This document shows positions 50,801 through 61,280 of a stretch of 64,000 nt of DNA, in pieces (position 1 is the stretch's first letter; each line of letters begins with the position of its first letter). Under the pieces are notes generated by a model. The model had not been told where the DNA came from, ran no database searches, and was given only the letters and a program-made list of their open reading frames with translations. The stretch is taken from assembly GCF_019399895.1 (NCBI RefSeq), contig NC_091867.1:3038001-3102000 (forward strand), given 5' to 3'. Made by a program: the position numbers and the translations under genes. Source of the DNA: Cardiocondyla obscurior (taxonomy: Eukaryota; Arthropoda; Insecta; Hymenoptera; Formicidae).

Positions 50801-53800
50801 GTATCGAAGAAGCATTTAGGGGAGCTGAGCGCTTCCGAAAGAGAGAGAGAAAAAACAGTGATTGAATTAATGTATCGTCTTCCGCTTTAAAATAGTAAAA
50901 AAAAATAAAAAATAAAAAAAAACAAGCAGTTTTTAATGATTTATATTGCCTCATTCTTTTATAAATCTAAAAGTCAATCCTCTCGTTTTGACGGGATTAA
51001 ATTGAGTAAAATTCAGTCCAAGTGTCATCGCGCTTACAGATGCCTAATAGAAATTCCAAACTATTACTGGAAAGTGACCACAAGGTGGTGAAGTGGGACC
51101 TTCTCGGTGTCCTCTCGATCAGAACGGCGATGAGGAGAGACCGGGGGAGCAAAAGTCGGACCCAGAAGTGTAAGAAAGGCAAGCGGAGGGAAGCGAGAGC
51201 TGTGGAAGGTGGGAGTTGGATTACCACTCGGTGGGCACACGTCCTTTCGATCGAGCTGGCTACCACAGAATTGCAGAAGACCGGCTGCCTCCGACGGAAC
51301 CGGTTGCATGTCGAAAAGGGCAACGACGAGAGCTGGCAGGTCCCATCACGAGCGAGCCATGAGCGGGCAAAGTGTGGACGTGGTCTGGGACCCGCAGACC
51401 CAGACCAATTCGTTAGAAGGCTGGGATTATTCTATCGAGCTCGCATATCTTAAAAGCCTGAAAGGCTCCTCTTCTGAAAGTAGTAAGTACGCGCGAGCGT
51501 AGAAGGAGGCGATTGGAATGCGTGCGGTAAAGATTGACAGTGCCGTTGACGTTCACGTGTGATATTGTGATCAAGAAGATGGTTCAGTACGAAAGAAGTG
51601 ATAATGTTAAGAGAGGTGTAGATCGTTACGATTGTTATCACGTGGCGGATTATACTCGATGTGAATAAAAAAGAAGACGAAGGGGAGTAGAAGAAATATA
51701 TCTTTACTTTGTCGGAAATGCTAATTCGGCGAAGTAAATATATCTTTTATAAGGCTGCGTTTTATCGCGCGTGCACGTATAGCTAAACCTCTTTTAGTTT
51801 GAAAAATATTATAATCTGGAAACGAGATTGTGGGATTTTCGCGCCGTCTCCGTCGACGCAGACGAAAGAGTTAAGTTCGTCCGTGAACTTTACGGGTCAC
51901 CGTTGCCTCGTCGCGACACCGAGTTATCGCGAAACAGTAGCTTGGTCGTTTTGCTCATCGCGAAGGTCCTTGGCCCTAGCCGGTGTCAGAATGAGGGAGT
52001 GCCGTGAGCGTGAACCAGGGCGTTCGCGCCGCACGGGAAATTCCAACCTGCAGCGACCGCTGGGCAGGTTGCTGTATGTAGTTCATTATTATTCAACCCG
52101 GGTTAACTCTGTCAAGACCGTTAACACTGATATTCCTCCGAATATCTTTCGGTTTCACCGATAGCATAGCAGAAAACTTAATGTTTTTATTTAGAAATTT
52201 TTAATTAGAAACAAATAGGCTCGTGGGTAAGAAATATTCGCGAGGTAGTAAAAGTGTTAATGCAAAACTATGTTTTACGTTTTGCGCAGATCTGCAATTG
52301 GCAGCAGAGCTCGGCAAGACTCTTTTGGAACGGAATAAGGAGCTGGAGAATATTGTCAAGTTGCAGCAAGCTACTGTGGAGGAGCAAACACAAGAAATCG
52401 AGGTATATAAAAACAGTAAAATAAATAATCATCCCGTAATAATGTTATCAATAGCTCCCGCGTTTTTTTTAGCATTTTTATAAAATAAATAGAATCACTG
52501 AACGTTGTAAAAAAAAAAAATGCGAGTCGCGAACGATTTGCCGAGTCGCTCGACCTCGAAATTGCACTGCCCGATGAATACGCGTGCCATTTATTCGTTC
52601 CGTAGTACATGAAAAAGCAGACTGCTGCCCTGAGGGAGGTGAACAATACGCGGCTGAAAGTCTACGAGCAGCTGGAAGTCAGCGTGCAGGATCTGGAACG
52701 TGCGAATCATCATCTGGTAATCGAGAACACGAGTGATAAGAAACTAATCAAGAGGTGAGCGCGTTTATCCTTCTTCACTTCTTTTTTAATGCCGCTTCTT
52801 CGGTTTCGGAAACGTTTTCAACTATAGAAAAGAAAACAAAAGAGAAAAAAAAAAAAAGAAAGAAAAATTGGCACTCTTATTTGAAAGAAAGATACCGCTT
52901 GATATTCTAGATAAGATTCTGCTACAAGTACTATTAGCACCGTTAACGAGATTTGTTATTATATCTTGTTAGCTTCGCGTATTGTATCGGATATGTGAAC
53001 CGTTCCAAGCTCACCTTTCTAAATGCATAATTCATGCACCGTCCGATACAATTAAAGTTCATGGAAAGTTATTAAGTATTATTTTTCCATTTAACACTAT
53101 CTTAATCTCCCTAATGAAATCTATTTCTCCAAACGATAAGCCTTTTTGTTATTGATACACCGCCCGTTTACGAAACTCCATCGGAATTTCGGATCAACGT
53201 TCTCGAATTACGAACGCCTTACGGTTCGATTCGCCACGTTTGACCCGAAATTCCGGTGAAACTTGGCGGCGCATTTCTCCGAGCGAGGCGACATTTCGAA
53301 CAGATGTCCGACCGTCAGAGAAATTGCAATACCGTGCAACGTTCCGCAATAATGAGATTCCTACTGATAATCATATAACAATTTTCGCGCGGCCAGCCAA
53401 TCCATGACTATCGAGAATCTGGAAATAAAATGCGAGGAGCTTCAGAAGAAGATTGACGAATTGACCGAACGACTGCGCCAGCATGCCACAAGTCCGTCTA
53501 GGAGTAATGCGCAACAACATCATCAACATCAACAGCTTCATCAGCAACAGAGCACGGATTGGGAAACTTCGGACATGCAAGGTGGCAGCGAAAAAGAGGT
53601 ACGATTATTTGTACTTCCCACAGTGGCAAAAATCGACTCAAGCGTCATTATTTTATTATTTTCTTCATATTTAGTGAATAATAAAGACAATGACGTTTTC
53701 AGGAAAATACTTGTTCACGATTTTTTTTTTCTCGTTTTCAGAGAGCTGCCCCGATATCGCCGAAGTCTTCCCAAGAAATGACCGAGGCGATCGCGGCGAG

Positions 53801-56800
53801 CGACGAAGAGATGACTAAGCTATTGAGACAGCTACAAGATGCTCGCAATCAAAGGGCTAGAGAGCAGAAGAAGGTCTCCGAGCTCAGTCAACAGCTAACT
53901 ACTTTGGTGCAGGAAAACAGCACATTGGAAGAACAATTAACGGAGTGGCGTAACAAGGCACAAGACGTGAAAAGTTTACAAGACGAGATTAACACTTTAG
54001 AGGAAGTCAGGTCCGTTCTCATTCATCTCCCTTTCTTTAGAACGAGGCGCTCGGTTTTTACACATAATTAAAAATTATACCGCGAAAAAAAAATCATTTT
54101 AACGTAAATGAAATGAATTGAAAATCGCATACATTATTGAACTGACTGGACAAAAAAGTTTTATGCGATAATATGGGCATGACAATGTTTGTAAGGCAAA
54201 TAAAAATGTTTTTGTAGACGTGGTCAATTATGCGGGCGCTGTTTACGCGGCATGGATACGACGACGCACGATGAACTTTCCATAATGCTGGATCAAGAGG
54301 AGTACGATGACATAAGTATGGCTGAGTCGTTAATTAGTGAGAATCAACGTGACTCCGAATTAAATACGCAGGTATTTTCTCTTGTTTTTTTAAATATATT
54401 ATTCATCCTTGCGAATCGTTCTAGTAAATCTACGTTTGCATGAATCAAGTCTCTCTTTTGCTCGACTTTGTCGTTACGCCGCTTCTTTTAGTTTCACAAT
54501 CAGCTTTGCTTGCCTAGCATAGTAATTATCTTTTATCTGCTTTAGGAAATGACAAACTTTGCGAAATCCAAGCCAAAGACAGAACGTAAATGGTATAATT
54601 CGTTGTTATGGAGGATATTTATTTGTGCGAAAGTGCCATTATTGCTATTTCATTTTCCCGAAGCGATTGTCTATATTAGAACGCATTTTATTATTCCAAT
54701 ACTGCTCATGCCTTTTCAAATACCGTTGTTTATTTTCCGCAAAATGTCTCTGATTGTCCTTAGGCTTTGGCTATTTAAGTATCAAAAATCAAAAACTTTT
54801 TAACACAATATGTTAATTTATAAAATAATTTGATTGATTTTGATTATTAAAATATATAAATTTAACTTTTAAAAACAGTTTTTCAAACAAGTTTTAATAC
54901 ACAATTAATTTATTAATAATTATTTATTAATAATTATACGGTTCTGGCCAAAAGTATATCATTTTTAATTTTTAAACTTAATTTTCAAGTTAGTAAATCG
55001 AAAAGACCAAAAATTTTATAGGTAATTAAGCATTATCTATAAAATAACGCACGAGTTTAAATAATATATTAATAATACGCGTATGCGCGTGTTATACATA
55101 TATAATACAAAAAAATTTTATTATTTAACAATAATAAAATTTAATTTTATTGAAAAGTTCATTTTTATTTAGGGAAAATTAATTATCTACTGGAGCGTAA
55201 GACGTTATTCTAATGTTAAGACTGTGTTAATCTTTAATATTGCGAAAAATCGACGACTTAATTTTTTTAATTTTCAAAGATTAAGATTGTGTGCATTTAT
55301 TGGCAATATTAAATATCTAGAACATGTAAATGTAAATAACTGTGCTTGTGCTGTTGTTCTAAGCATGATAGCTCTTGTTATTAAAATCACAGCGTCTAGT
55401 CGAATTATTTTAACCGATTTTGTACAATGTATGAGTGCCAGATTTATAAGATCTTAAATAAAATATATTTGTTCATAAAACTTTTTACAATCTTTATAAT
55501 ATCCTATAAATCTGGCAGGTTCTTTGCCTTTCTGCTTTCCTCATCCTAGAGCTATCCTTTATTTCTACGCAACACTATAATTACTAACTCTAATTACTAA
55601 CGCAAATAAAAAAAAAGTAAAAATGAATAAAAGTTATACATGTTAAAATCAAAATCCGTTAAAATCTATTTTTTAAGCAGACAATTAGATTATTTAGCAG
55701 TTTCATAACGTTCCACACGAAGCAAGGTATATCTCACACTTCCCTTTTCCTGCGAATTAAAGATAAAGATTATTATACTATTTCACAAAGGGTTTTAATT
55801 ATATATATATATTTTTTTTAATTACAATTAGATCTGTCTAATAAAACAGGCTTTGACAGATCGGGTTTTGACTGTAAGATGTATAACTTTTATCTATTTG
55901 TAGTAAAGTTGAAACGCTAATCGCTTTTCTCGTACGTATAACTTTTCCTTAATTAAATATTCATATTAATCACAATTAAATTTTTTTATGTACCCATTTT
56001 CATAATTTCAATTGCATACACATTACCTGCATACAGGATACAAGCAGCAAGAACGAAGGTACCGACGAACAGGACAATGCAAATCCTTATCGAGTCTTGG
56101 TAGAGAAGTATCAAGCTTTATTGGAAGTGCAGAGACATTGCCAGCCCCGTCGCAAGGATACCATACCCGCGACATGTATGTCGTTGCAGGAGGAGCTCGA
56201 GATGTCCGGAGAGTTTAACAATTTTTATCCCGCTACTTCCGAGGTCGAGACTGCCACAGCTCCGGAATCGACAAAGGTTGCCTCGCGAATCAAACCCGAG
56301 AGCGTTAGCAAGAAACCCTTTTCAGCCACTCCCACTGATTTTTCTGAAGCGGAAACCTCATCATCGGGCTTCTCGGACGAGACCAGTAATAAAACAACGC
56401 AAACTGATGGCAGACCGGGCTCATTCCTGTGCTCCATCGCCGACGGTGAGGACTGCAAATTCAGCATCTACGACGACAACAGTACGTTCGAAAGTAGGTT
56501 CCACAAGACGCCCGAATACCGACAACTCTTCAGTGAAATCTTCAGCGTTTTGAAACGAGCGGCCGAAGCAAAGGACGAAGGCGAGAAGCTACCGTTACTA
56601 GACGATTCTGCTACGTCGCAGGCAAAGTACGATGTGTCGTTCCAAGAAGATTTACAAAGCGAAGCAACAGACGACAATCAAAGCATTATGTCCTCCATGG
56701 TATCGTCAGTCGTCTCCGAACCAGTCTTCAGGATGCAATCTGTCAGTCCAGCCAATCCGAAGAATAGCCAACAATCTGATAACAAGTCCAACGGCATCGC

Positions 56801-57278
56801 TGTGAATCAGCAGCCTGTAAAAGACGCGACTTGCAAAATGGATTACGTCTCTCTTAATTTACGTGTTCGTAAGAAGTCCACGGTGAAGAAAAGTTTCGGT
56901 AAGAAGTTTAACGATCGAACAACATCGGACGTCATTCCCACGACGAATCCAAAATTCGTGCCGGCAAAGCCTAGCGGCGGTGGTCGAAGAAGATTCAAAC
57001 CATTCAACCCTGCCGAGCATGAGAATTCCAGTGTATGGAACGGTCAGCACAATGCATATCCGAACCGGGCGAGAGATAATAAAAAGTTCGGTCCTACGCG
57101 TGGTCCTCACGAACAGCAGCATAACAATTACGAGTATAAGGATTTCAAACCTAGCACCGCATCGGAAGAAGTGGCTCGATTGAAGCGATTAGAGATGTCT
57201 TATGCAGAAGTTCTTCGTACGCCTAACAACAAACCTAGAGCTAATAATAATCACCATCATTATTGTCGTAGAAATTAA
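32813..57278 (+). CDS. cen: Centrocortin / CDR2-family coiled-coil protein (isoform from first exon 1A)
   Basis: Coding exons: 32813-32885 (1A), 52290-52402, 52606-52754, 53397-53598, 53742-54010, 54218-54371 and 56037-57278, giving 733 aa. The family hallmark is DLQLAAELGKTLLERNKELE, then EIEYMKKQTAALREVN and KVYEQLEVSVQDLERANHHL. These match vertebrate CDR2/CDR2L and Drosophila centrocortin, a centrosome protein that binds Centrosomin and is needed for cleavage furrows in early embryos. Long coiled coils span about residues 26-160 and 195-275. A His/Gln run (QQHHQHQQLHQQQ) lies near residue 150. A second CDR2 motif, HKTPEYRQLFSEIFSVLKRA, is at about 476-495. The Lys/Asn-rich tail ends NNNHHHHYCRRN-like and is low-complexity. 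Two other first exons (1B, 1C) are in the same phase. The intron between exons 6 and 7 holds two candidate alternative ends. Confidence 0.92.
32886..37306 (+). other. Intron between centrocortin first exons 1A and 1B
   Basis: GC/CpG-rich noncoding sequence with many chance frames on both strands. The last 700 bp (about 36.6-37.3 kb) is the densest and probably carries the promoter and 5' UTR of exon 1B. Confidence 0.5.
34955..34981. repeat. (GA)n tract in centrocortin first intron
   Basis: GA-rich simple repeat in the CpG-rich intron between first exons 1A and 1B; possible GAGA-factor target, otherwise neutral. Confidence 0.7.
37307..37382 (+). CDS. cen: Centrocortin alternative first coding exon 1B
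   Basis: ATG at 37307 opens 25 codons (MSLLSSSIGGVRYHADEDAD, then NTMLQ) plus one base, ending on CAG G|GTAAAT. Joined to 52290 it restores the conserved Asp of DLQLAAELGK. The acidic DED segment resembles the acidic N-terminus of CDR2. Upstream sequence is very CpG-rich. Confidence 0.6.
37383..51358 (+). other. Large CpG-rich intron between centrocortin first exons 1B and 1C
   Basis: Fourteen kilobases without a supported gene. Open frames are frequent on both strands because the sequence is GC-rich and stop-poor. They lack conserved motifs and often run into homopolymers (for example 43593-44288). It may hold enhancers. A perfect 28-bp palindrome is at 43701-43728. Confidence 0.55.
43701..43728. 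repeat. Perfect 28-bp palindrome
   Basis: AGGTATGCACGTAC followed directly by its reverse complement, with no spacer. The centre contains overlapping GTAC and ACGT repeats. Symmetry stops exactly at both ends. Confidence 0.95.
51359..51482 (+). CDS. cen: Centrocortin alternative first coding exon 1C
   Basis: ATG at 51359 opens 41 codons (MSGQSVDVVWDPQTQTNSLE, then GWDYSIELAYLKSLKGSSSE) plus one base, ending on the consensus donor A|GTAAGT. The phase equals that of exons 1A and 1B; joined to 52290 the junction residue becomes Asn instead of Asp. It lies only 0.8 kb before the shared exon. The order and balance of its residues look like real protein. Confidence 0.7.
54546..54803 (+). CDS. Candidate alternative terminal exon of centrocortin with hydrophobic tail
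   Basis: Coding exon 6 ends in phase 0 at 54371. In its intron, the pyrimidine-rich acceptor TTATCTGCTTTAG leads into 86 open codons ending in TAA. The tail starts EMTNFAKSKPKTERKWYNSL and is basic. It then has hydrophobic stretches (WRIFICAKVPLLLFHF and IIPILLMPFQIPLFIFR) that could be one or two membrane segments. Such length is unusual in this AT-rich intron. No canonical AATAAA follows closely; ATAAAA occurs soon after the stop. A chance frame or decayed element remains possible. Confidence 0.35.
   Translation, partial: EMTNFAKSKPKTERKWYNSLLWRIFICAKVPLLLFHFPEAIVYIRTHFIIPILLMPFQIPLFIFRKMSLIVLRLWLFKYQKSKTF
55173..55457 (+). CDS. Second candidate alternative terminal exon of centrocortin
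   Basis: The acceptor CATTTTTATTTAG is followed by 95 codons open in the same phase 0, ending at TAA 55455-55457. The tail begins GKLIIYWSVRRYSNVKTVLI and has a hydrophobic segment (CACAVVLSMIALVIKI). AATAAA at 55457-55462 overlaps the stop, as expected for a very short 3' UTR. No family was recognised. With the preceding candidate it makes a pair in one intron, but AT-rich composition and lack of homology keep confidence low. Confidence 0.28.
   Translation, partial: GKLIIYWSVRRYSNVKTVLIFNIAKNRRLNFFNFQRLRLCAFIGNIKYLEHVNVNNCACAVVLSMIALVIKITASSRIILTDFVQCMSARFIRS
55436..55517. repeat. 13-bp inverted repeat around a poly(A) signal
   Basis: TGCCAGATTTATA (55436-55448) is exactly complementary to TATAAATCTGGCA (55505-55517). 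The 56-nt loop contains the AATAAA at 55457-55462. It overlaps the end of the second candidate terminal exon. Confidence 0.75.
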
Positions 57279-58210
57279 ATAGGACGAATGATTAGGCGAA
57301 GCAAAGCACGTACAAGTTGTAGAATTTTATATTTGGATTTTGATTGTATTTCGACTAGGATACATTAACAGCACATGTCTAAAAGATATTTATAGATCAT
57401 GTAGAGAACTTACGAAACATCCTCTAGATGACTTTTGAGAACGTCTTTTGAACGTGCTGTTAGAGTAGACTTCACGCGTTAACTCTTTCGCTATCATGAA
57501 TGACTATGGTTACTCGTTACGAAACGTATATATATTTCAGGCGATTGTGTCGCTTTAAAACAAAAGATAGTTTAAAAAATACTCAGTTTTAAATAAAAAT
57601 ATTATCCTAAAAAAGTATTATCAAAGAAAATACATATAATAATATAAAGCATAATTATAGTATATTCGGAATGCTAAATTCCGATCCGTGTGTTTAAATG
57701 TATTGCTATATTTATCGGCATCGAGTGTCTCGTTTACCAATGACCAATTTCGTTGTAGCGAAAGGGTTAATTCGTATTATTTATCCCACAATGGGACTCA
57801 GTATTGTTTTGTACTTTCCTGTAAATATTCGATGCGGACATGTGTAGCGGCATGATTCTAGGCACTAACGGGCGCGTCCGCGTAAGCCTTAAGTTAAAAT
57901 TTCGTATTCTATTGTATATCCCTTCCTTCCATGCGGTGAATATACGACGGGAAGTATTGGTCCCCTGTGGTACCGTCGTTAGTCGTTACGGAGAAGAGAA
58001 AAATTTCCTCATGTGCCATTTACTCTCCGTGTCAAAATATCAACTTCCGACTCTAAAACTCGCACTATTCTTCGATAACGTATACTTTTTTTTTTCGGAG
58101 AGGTGACTTTTAATGCATGTCAGCAACAGCATGCGTGGTGTGTTAGCTTTTGTATTTTATAGATATGAATATTGTGATGATGTTGTACGTATAAATAAAT
58201 AAATTCTTTA
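57279..58210 (+). other. Centrocortin 3' UTR
   Basis: Noncoding sequence after the centrocortin stop. Overlapping AATAAA signals at 58194-58203 mark a probable 3' end. The frame at 57840-58106 shows no protein features. Confidence 0.55.
58194..58203 (+). terminator. Centrocortin poly(A) signals
   Basis: Two overlapping AATAAA hexamers about 915 nt after the stop, followed by T-rich sequence. Confidence 0.55.
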
Positions 58211-59088
58211 TCGTATTAAATCATTTTTTCTTCTTTTCTTTTGTTCTTTATTCAACAGTTAACTAGAAAAAAAGAGATCCTTAATGAAATTAATTTATGT
58301 AGTATTTTATCATATACTTTTTAAATAATATTTCTGTAAATCTTACTAAGACGATATAAAATCTCATTCAAGATGTTAAAGTTTACGTTTGTAGTTTAGA
58401 TGCTCACACTAATAACATTATTTTATTTTTTTTTAATATATTTTTATTTTTTTTATTAATAGCGTCTATCTCATTGGATCATAATTTATTTGTATAACTG
58501 CATTTGCGAATAGTTATGACGACTTTATTTAAATATCTATATTACATTTTAAGAATATCAAAGTTAATGGGTGGCTATTATTTTTTTATTTGGAGATATT
58601 AAATGTACAAGCAGCTGATACTTGCAGTTTCGCAAGTATTATTTTAATATAAATTTATTTCTATATTTTAACACCAGAACGCCAAAATTCTTTCTGTTAT
58701 TTTTAATATCGAAGGATAGTTGACGATACTTAATATTTGAAGTTCTTACTGTAACTTATTGTATTTAGTATAAGATAAAGAACAATAAAGGTATAATTAA
58801 AAAATGTATAAAATACAAGAGATGTTTATTTCTAAAAATGAAAAATAATTTACGAGCGTTCTAGTGTCATTGGTCGTATAGACCACGTATAGACTAAAGT
58901 TAATGTGAGTGATATAAGATTATTAATATAATTATAACTAAGAATTGGAGCTGCGCATAAAGAAACGCGCGATCTGTTTTGTTATTTCACCATTCGCTTT
59001 CCTAAGAATAATTTGCATGTTGTCACTTACATATGCATATAAGACATTTTTACTTCATATCGTCTTATATTCAGATGAATACATTCAA
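58211..59088. other. AT-rich convergent intergenic region and POLDIP3 3' UTR
   Basis: AT-rich sequence with no open frame of note. Reading leftward, the minus-strand AATAAA (plus-strand TTTATT, 58825-58830) is the likely POLDIP3 cleavage signal, about 260 nt after its stop. Confidence 0.5.
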
Positions 59089-61280
59089 TTAAGAATCGTC
59101 GAATAATGCGCGATGCACCGCTCCTAAACTTGGTTGTACATAACTCGAGCTGATACTACGTCTCGATCTGTAAAAACGAACAAAAAAATCCAATCTTAAA
59201 AAAGCGTGTTAGATCGAATCATTGTTACTGCTTTTTCGCGATACAAATTGGTTTTCTCATAATGAGAGTCGCCTCACGCGAAGTCAGATGTTCTATATTT
59301 ATCAAGTTATTTACTTTGAATTTTTAAATTACCTATACTACAGGCTACTTACTCTGTAAGAGATCGGACAGCTGGTCCAGTAGGATTATTTTTTGGTCGC
59401 GGATTAACAAGAAGACATTTCATTGGATGGCCGTCTAATTGTCGATTGTGATAAGTTTCAACTGCTTTAGTTGCATCTTTCAATGTTTTATAGATTACTT
59501 CCGCTGTACCCGGACGTACTAGTCTTGAAACGAGCAATTCTCCAACGTCTTCGAATAATTCCTACAGAATACAATATTTTTTGTTGATACAGCAAAAACT
59601 TTCAAATTTTTTTTTTTTTTATATACCTTGATATCTTCTTGTGTGACATTAGCTTGCAAGTTGGATACTACAATTCGATAGCCGTTTGATTGTGCTGATG
59701 AAGCGGAACTCGTTTTTGGTCGGGACAAAACACCCATTGTTCTTGTTTTATCAGTAGATGAATCAAGACGTGATTTAACTCCTATTTCTCGTAGATTTCT
59801 AGAATCATAGTACTTGGAATCTGCTGTGTCTTCAGCTACAATTGTCCTATATTCAAAATTATAGTGTCTATTTACACTGATCAATTAATATTTCAGTGTT
59901 CTGTATAAGTTACTTGCTCATATAAAATATTTACCTTGATTTCGTGCCAAAACTCCAATCGTCTTTATAAGGAGACGAAACAGTTTTTACCTACGTCAAA
60001 GTTTTTGTGATTTAATCTAATAAAAATAATATAAATTTTTCTCAAAGATAATTAAATTATTTACCATTGCAGAGCGCGCAGCGAGCTTGTAATCTCTTTG
60101 TCTTTCTCGTTCCTTCTCGAGCTCAGATTTTCGAGCTTGAATCCTAGTTACATTAGCATTTCTGGACTTTACCCAGGTGTAAGGAGAAATCGGATTAATA
60201 TTGAACACTGGGGGTGGAGGTGGAGGCGTTGGTGCATACTCATTACTTACAGTTCTTCGCAATGAAGATGAATCAGTTATATAATCTACAACAATAAAGC
60301 TAACCTAAGAACTCCTTTAAAAAAAAAAACGATTATTTTAATAATATTAAAATACATTTTAAAATATGCATATAAACTGCACATTATTCTTCACCTACCA
60401 TTGGCATAATCCATACTCATATCTGTTAAATAAGGGGGTTCAGCAAGAGGTGGTCTATACCCAACAGCTCTTGGAGAAGGCGGTATATAATTGTTTGGAA
60501 TATTCGGCGGCAATACATGCTGCATCAAATGTGGCACCTTGTTCGTTGATAACGAGAGCCTGCCATTTCGGCCAGTTTTACGTGAAATTCCTGAAAGAGG
60601 ATCTATCTTCTTGTAATGAGATGCACGAATCTTATCTAACTTAAGTCTTGCGTCACTCTGCTTTGCTATTTCGGCAAGCTTGTCCCTGGCATCAGTAAGC
60701 TTTTCACGATTTTTTTGGATTATCTTAAACCGTGCATCAGTGATCGTCTGCGAGGTACGTCCTCTCACTGAGCCATTAGCCCGTGATCCTCGGTTGACAC
60801 CCCTACGTATTCTACGCAATTATACAAATATATTGCTTGATTATAAAAAAATCATTGTGAAAAAAAAGCAACCCGGCAAACGTATTCCCATATGTAACAT
60901 CGAGAAATCGCGGTATATGCTTTTATCGTGCAAGCGGGCGTATGCACTGCCATCATAAAAGAAGTACAATTGACAAATTTTATACCGAGATATCCCATTC
61001 ATTGCCAATTACATTCGCGCGTTTTATTCTAAACGGCTATCAAACGATGTGACTTAAAGTACGAGAATTCCAAAGGTTTACGCGTACGAGGTACATTTTA
61101 CCAATGAGAAAAGAAAAAAAAACGCGATCGCGTTTAGGTTATCAACGCGGACTTAACGTTAGCGGTAGTCCGGTTTCAATTAGCGGTTTACTAAAATTTG
61201 TCTTACCCTCCTTTGCCTCTCATTCCTACTGATTTCGACTTCTTAATTATATCATCAAGGCTCAGGCCCACATCAGCCAT
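59089..61280 (-). CDS. POLDIP3: POLDIP3/SKAR-like RNA-binding protein
   Basis: Seven coding exons on the minus strand: 61280-61207, 60811-60399, 60285-60065, 59990-59935, 59846-59627, 59561-59353 and 59167-59089, giving 423 aa against 421 in human POLDIP3. The family protein (SKAR, PDIP46) binds spliced mRNA and links S6K1, the exon-junction complex and TREX mRNA export. It begins MADVGLSLDDIIKKSKS, like the family. DAR repeats (TDARFKI, TDARDKL, SDARLKL) are typical. A Pro-rich stretch (TPPPPPPVF) lies near residue 185. A single RRM spans about 311-385: YRIVVSNLQANVTQEDIKEL, then GTAEVIYKTLKDATKAVE and LDGHPMKCLLVN. The C-terminus VHRALFDDS is also family-like. The exon 6 donor GA|GTAAGT creates an immediate TAA if the last intron is retained, giving a product 26 residues shorter. 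It lies head-to-head with TAF11. Confidence 0.88.

Noticed and set aside
51022..51453. 143-codon frame across centrocortin exon 1C
   Set aside because: It is out of phase with the ATG and donor that join the conserved exon at 52290, so it is a shadow of 5' UTR and exon 1C.
53215..53240. tRNA B-box-like sequence GGTTCGATTCG
   Set aside because: No A box at the right distance upstream and no cloverleaf could be drawn; chance match.
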